Shown piece after piece: positions 63,249-64,000 of a stretch of 64,000 nt of DNA; position 1 is the first letter of the stretch, and every line of letters begins with the position of its first letter. A model generated the notes under the pieces. The model made no database searches, was not told the DNA's origin, and saw only the letters and a program-made list of their open reading frames with translations. A program made the position numbers and the translations under genes. The stretch spans positions 3,472,001 to 3,536,000 of the forward strand of contig NZ_OU745390.1 in the NCBI RefSeq assembly GCF_916618955.1, written 5' to 3'. The stretch is from Pseudomonas sp. Marseille-Q3773 (GTDB lineage: Bacteria; Pseudomonadota; Gammaproteobacteria; Pseudomonadales; Pseudomonadaceae).

Positions 63249-63624
63249 GGCGCAACCTCCAGCGGCACACCAGTTCAACGGTCAATGCGGTCACTACCAT
63301 CACCATCAGGGTGCTCACGGCAATCACCAACAAGATGCGCCAGCCTTCGTCACGGATCAGGGCGCCATAATCGAGCAGGCTCATCAACGCCGGAATGAAG
63401 AACAGCAGCATTTCGGCCATCAGCCAGCCCGCACCCAATTGCAGCATGGCCGGCTTGAGCACACCTGCAGCGAACAGCAACAGCAGCATGGCCAGACCCA
63501 TCACCCCACCCGGAATCGGCCAGCCCAGCCAGGAAGCAAGCTGGCCGCCAAGCAGGAACAGGGCACAGAGGGTCGCCAGCTCGGCGAGCAGGCGCAGGGC
63601 TTTTTTCAGTAACGCGGGATTCAT
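63238..63624 (-). CDS. lrgA: LrgA/CidA family membrane protein
   Basis: 128 aa with four hydrophobic helices (LAELATLCALFLLGGQLASWL; GVMGLAMLLLLFAAGVLKPAML; MAEMLLFFIPALMSLLDYG; ILLVIAVSTLMVMVVTALTVEL). It contains the CidA/LrgA hallmark PIPGGVMGLAML. First gene of lrgA-lrgB, divergent from the LysR gene at 63722. Confidence 0.9.
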   Translation of the reverse strand: MNPALLKKALRLLAELATLCALFLLGGQLASWLGWPIPGGVMGLAMLLLLFAAGVLKPAMLQLGAGWLMAEMLLFFIPALMSLLDYGALIRDEGWRILLVIAVSTLMVMVVTALTVELVCRWRLRHEP

Positions 63625-63697
63625 GGGGGGTTCCTCGAACAGGCCCTCATTTTAGGATTCGGCTGTCTAGGCCAGAAGCGAATTGTTAGACTGAACT

Positions 63698-63711
63698 CCA
63701 TTCCAGAATGG
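63698..63711. promoter_or_regulatory. Palindrome between lrgA and LysR gene
   Basis: CCATTCCAGAATGG (perfect 6-bp arms around CA) lies 10 bp before the LysR start and 74 bp from lrgA. It also fits a shifted ATTCC-N5-GGAAT palindrome. A LysR autoregulatory site is plausible from location. Confidence 0.45.
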
Positions 63712-63721
63712 AATTGCGATC

Positions 63722-64000
63722 ATGGAATTCAAACAACTGCGCAGCTTTATCGAAGTGGTTCATCGCGGTGGCTTCACCCAGGCGGCGCAAACCCTGCACA
63801 TCAGCCAGTCGGCCGTGAGCAAACAGGTCGCCCAACTGGAGCAAGATGTGGGCCAGCCGCTACTGGAACGCCAGGCTTCACAGCTGCACCTGACCGCGGC
63901 CGGGCGCATCGTGCTGGAGCGTGGCGAAGCCTTGTTGCGCCAGCGTCAGGCGCTGCTGAGTGAACTGGACGACCTCAGCCAGATGGGCCGCGGCGAGTTG
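63722..64000 (+). CDS. LysR-family regulator, 5' part only
   Basis: 93 residues before the window ends. Starts MEFKQLRSFIEVVHRGGFTQAAQTLHISQSAVSKQVAQLEQDVG, a standard LysR helix-turn-helix. Divergent from lrgA-lrgB, so it is a likely regulator of that pair (as in CidR for cidAB). The effector domain lies beyond the window. Confidence 0.9.
   Translation, partial: MEFKQLRSFIEVVHRGGFTQAAQTLHISQSAVSKQVAQLEQDVGQPLLERQASQLHLTAAGRIVLERGEALLRQRQALLSELDDLSQMGRGEL

Overview
The window looks like chromosome from a Pseudomonas of the P. putida group. It is GC-rich throughout, carries many REP-type extragenic palindromes, and has a complete twelve-gene alginate operon in the standard Pseudomonas order, an hmgA-fahA-maiA homogentisate cluster with an IclR regulator, and protein sequences typical of that group. 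I see no phage, insertion sequence, tRNA or rRNA. The only clearly accessory piece is a small toxin-antitoxin pair near 36 kb.

Layout: 1-2.5 kb, minus strand, an acidic/polar amino acid ABC transporter (aapJ, aapQ, 5' part of aapM) with a good sigma-54 promoter match. 2.8-5.05 kb, a carboxylesterase and the DEAD-box helicase RhlB. 5.05-6.54 kb, REP elements with a tandem duplication that copies the 3' end of moaE, then moaE-moaD-moaC (minus). 6.77-10.5 kb, a PIN-PhoH ATPase, a deacetylase-like protein with an altered first motif, and yaaA. 10.5-27.5 kb, the alginate region: an 826-bp control region with an AlgU-type promoter and an AlgR-like box, then algD-8-44-K-E-G-X-L-I-J-F-A, ending at a strong hairpin terminator. 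A REP element splits algL from algI.

27.6-45.7 kb holds a small orphan membrane protein, two SDR oxidoreductases, two complete efflux systems (DHA2 MFS + adaptor + outer-membrane factor; FUSC + DUF1656 + adaptor + outer-membrane factor), several LysR/AraC regulators, a universal stress protein, the prlF-yhaV toxin-antitoxin pair, a 2-ketoaldonate/glyoxylate reductase and an EamA transporter.

45.8-52.1 kb is a six-gene iron-uptake block on the minus strand, led by a Fur-box-like sequence: DUF3649, PepSY reductase-like protein, DUF3325, FecI-type sigma factor, FecR regulator and TonB-dependent siderophore receptor with a signalling domain. 52.3-55.1 kb holds an HPF/RaiA protein, a DUF3509 protein, PsiE, the SOS gene yebG with a consensus LexA box, and a leucine-dehydrogenase-like enzyme. 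55.2-60.4 kb holds a SirB1 protein and the hmg tyrosine/phenylalanine degradation cluster with its palindromic operator, followed by a possible small RNA. 60.4-64 kb ends with an SDR dehydrogenase, an alpha/beta hydrolase with an aspartate nucleophile, an LrgA/LrgB pair and a divergent LysR gene cut by the window edge.

Most of this is recognisable core Pseudomonas biology. I did not find a convincing wholly new multi-gene system. The items most worth a second look are the moaE-tail duplication, the altered deacetylase, the REP inside the alginate operon, the toxin-antitoxin pair with its twin palindromes and homopolymer runs, the possible sRNA after hmgR, and a likely genome-rearrangement junction near 45.75 kb.
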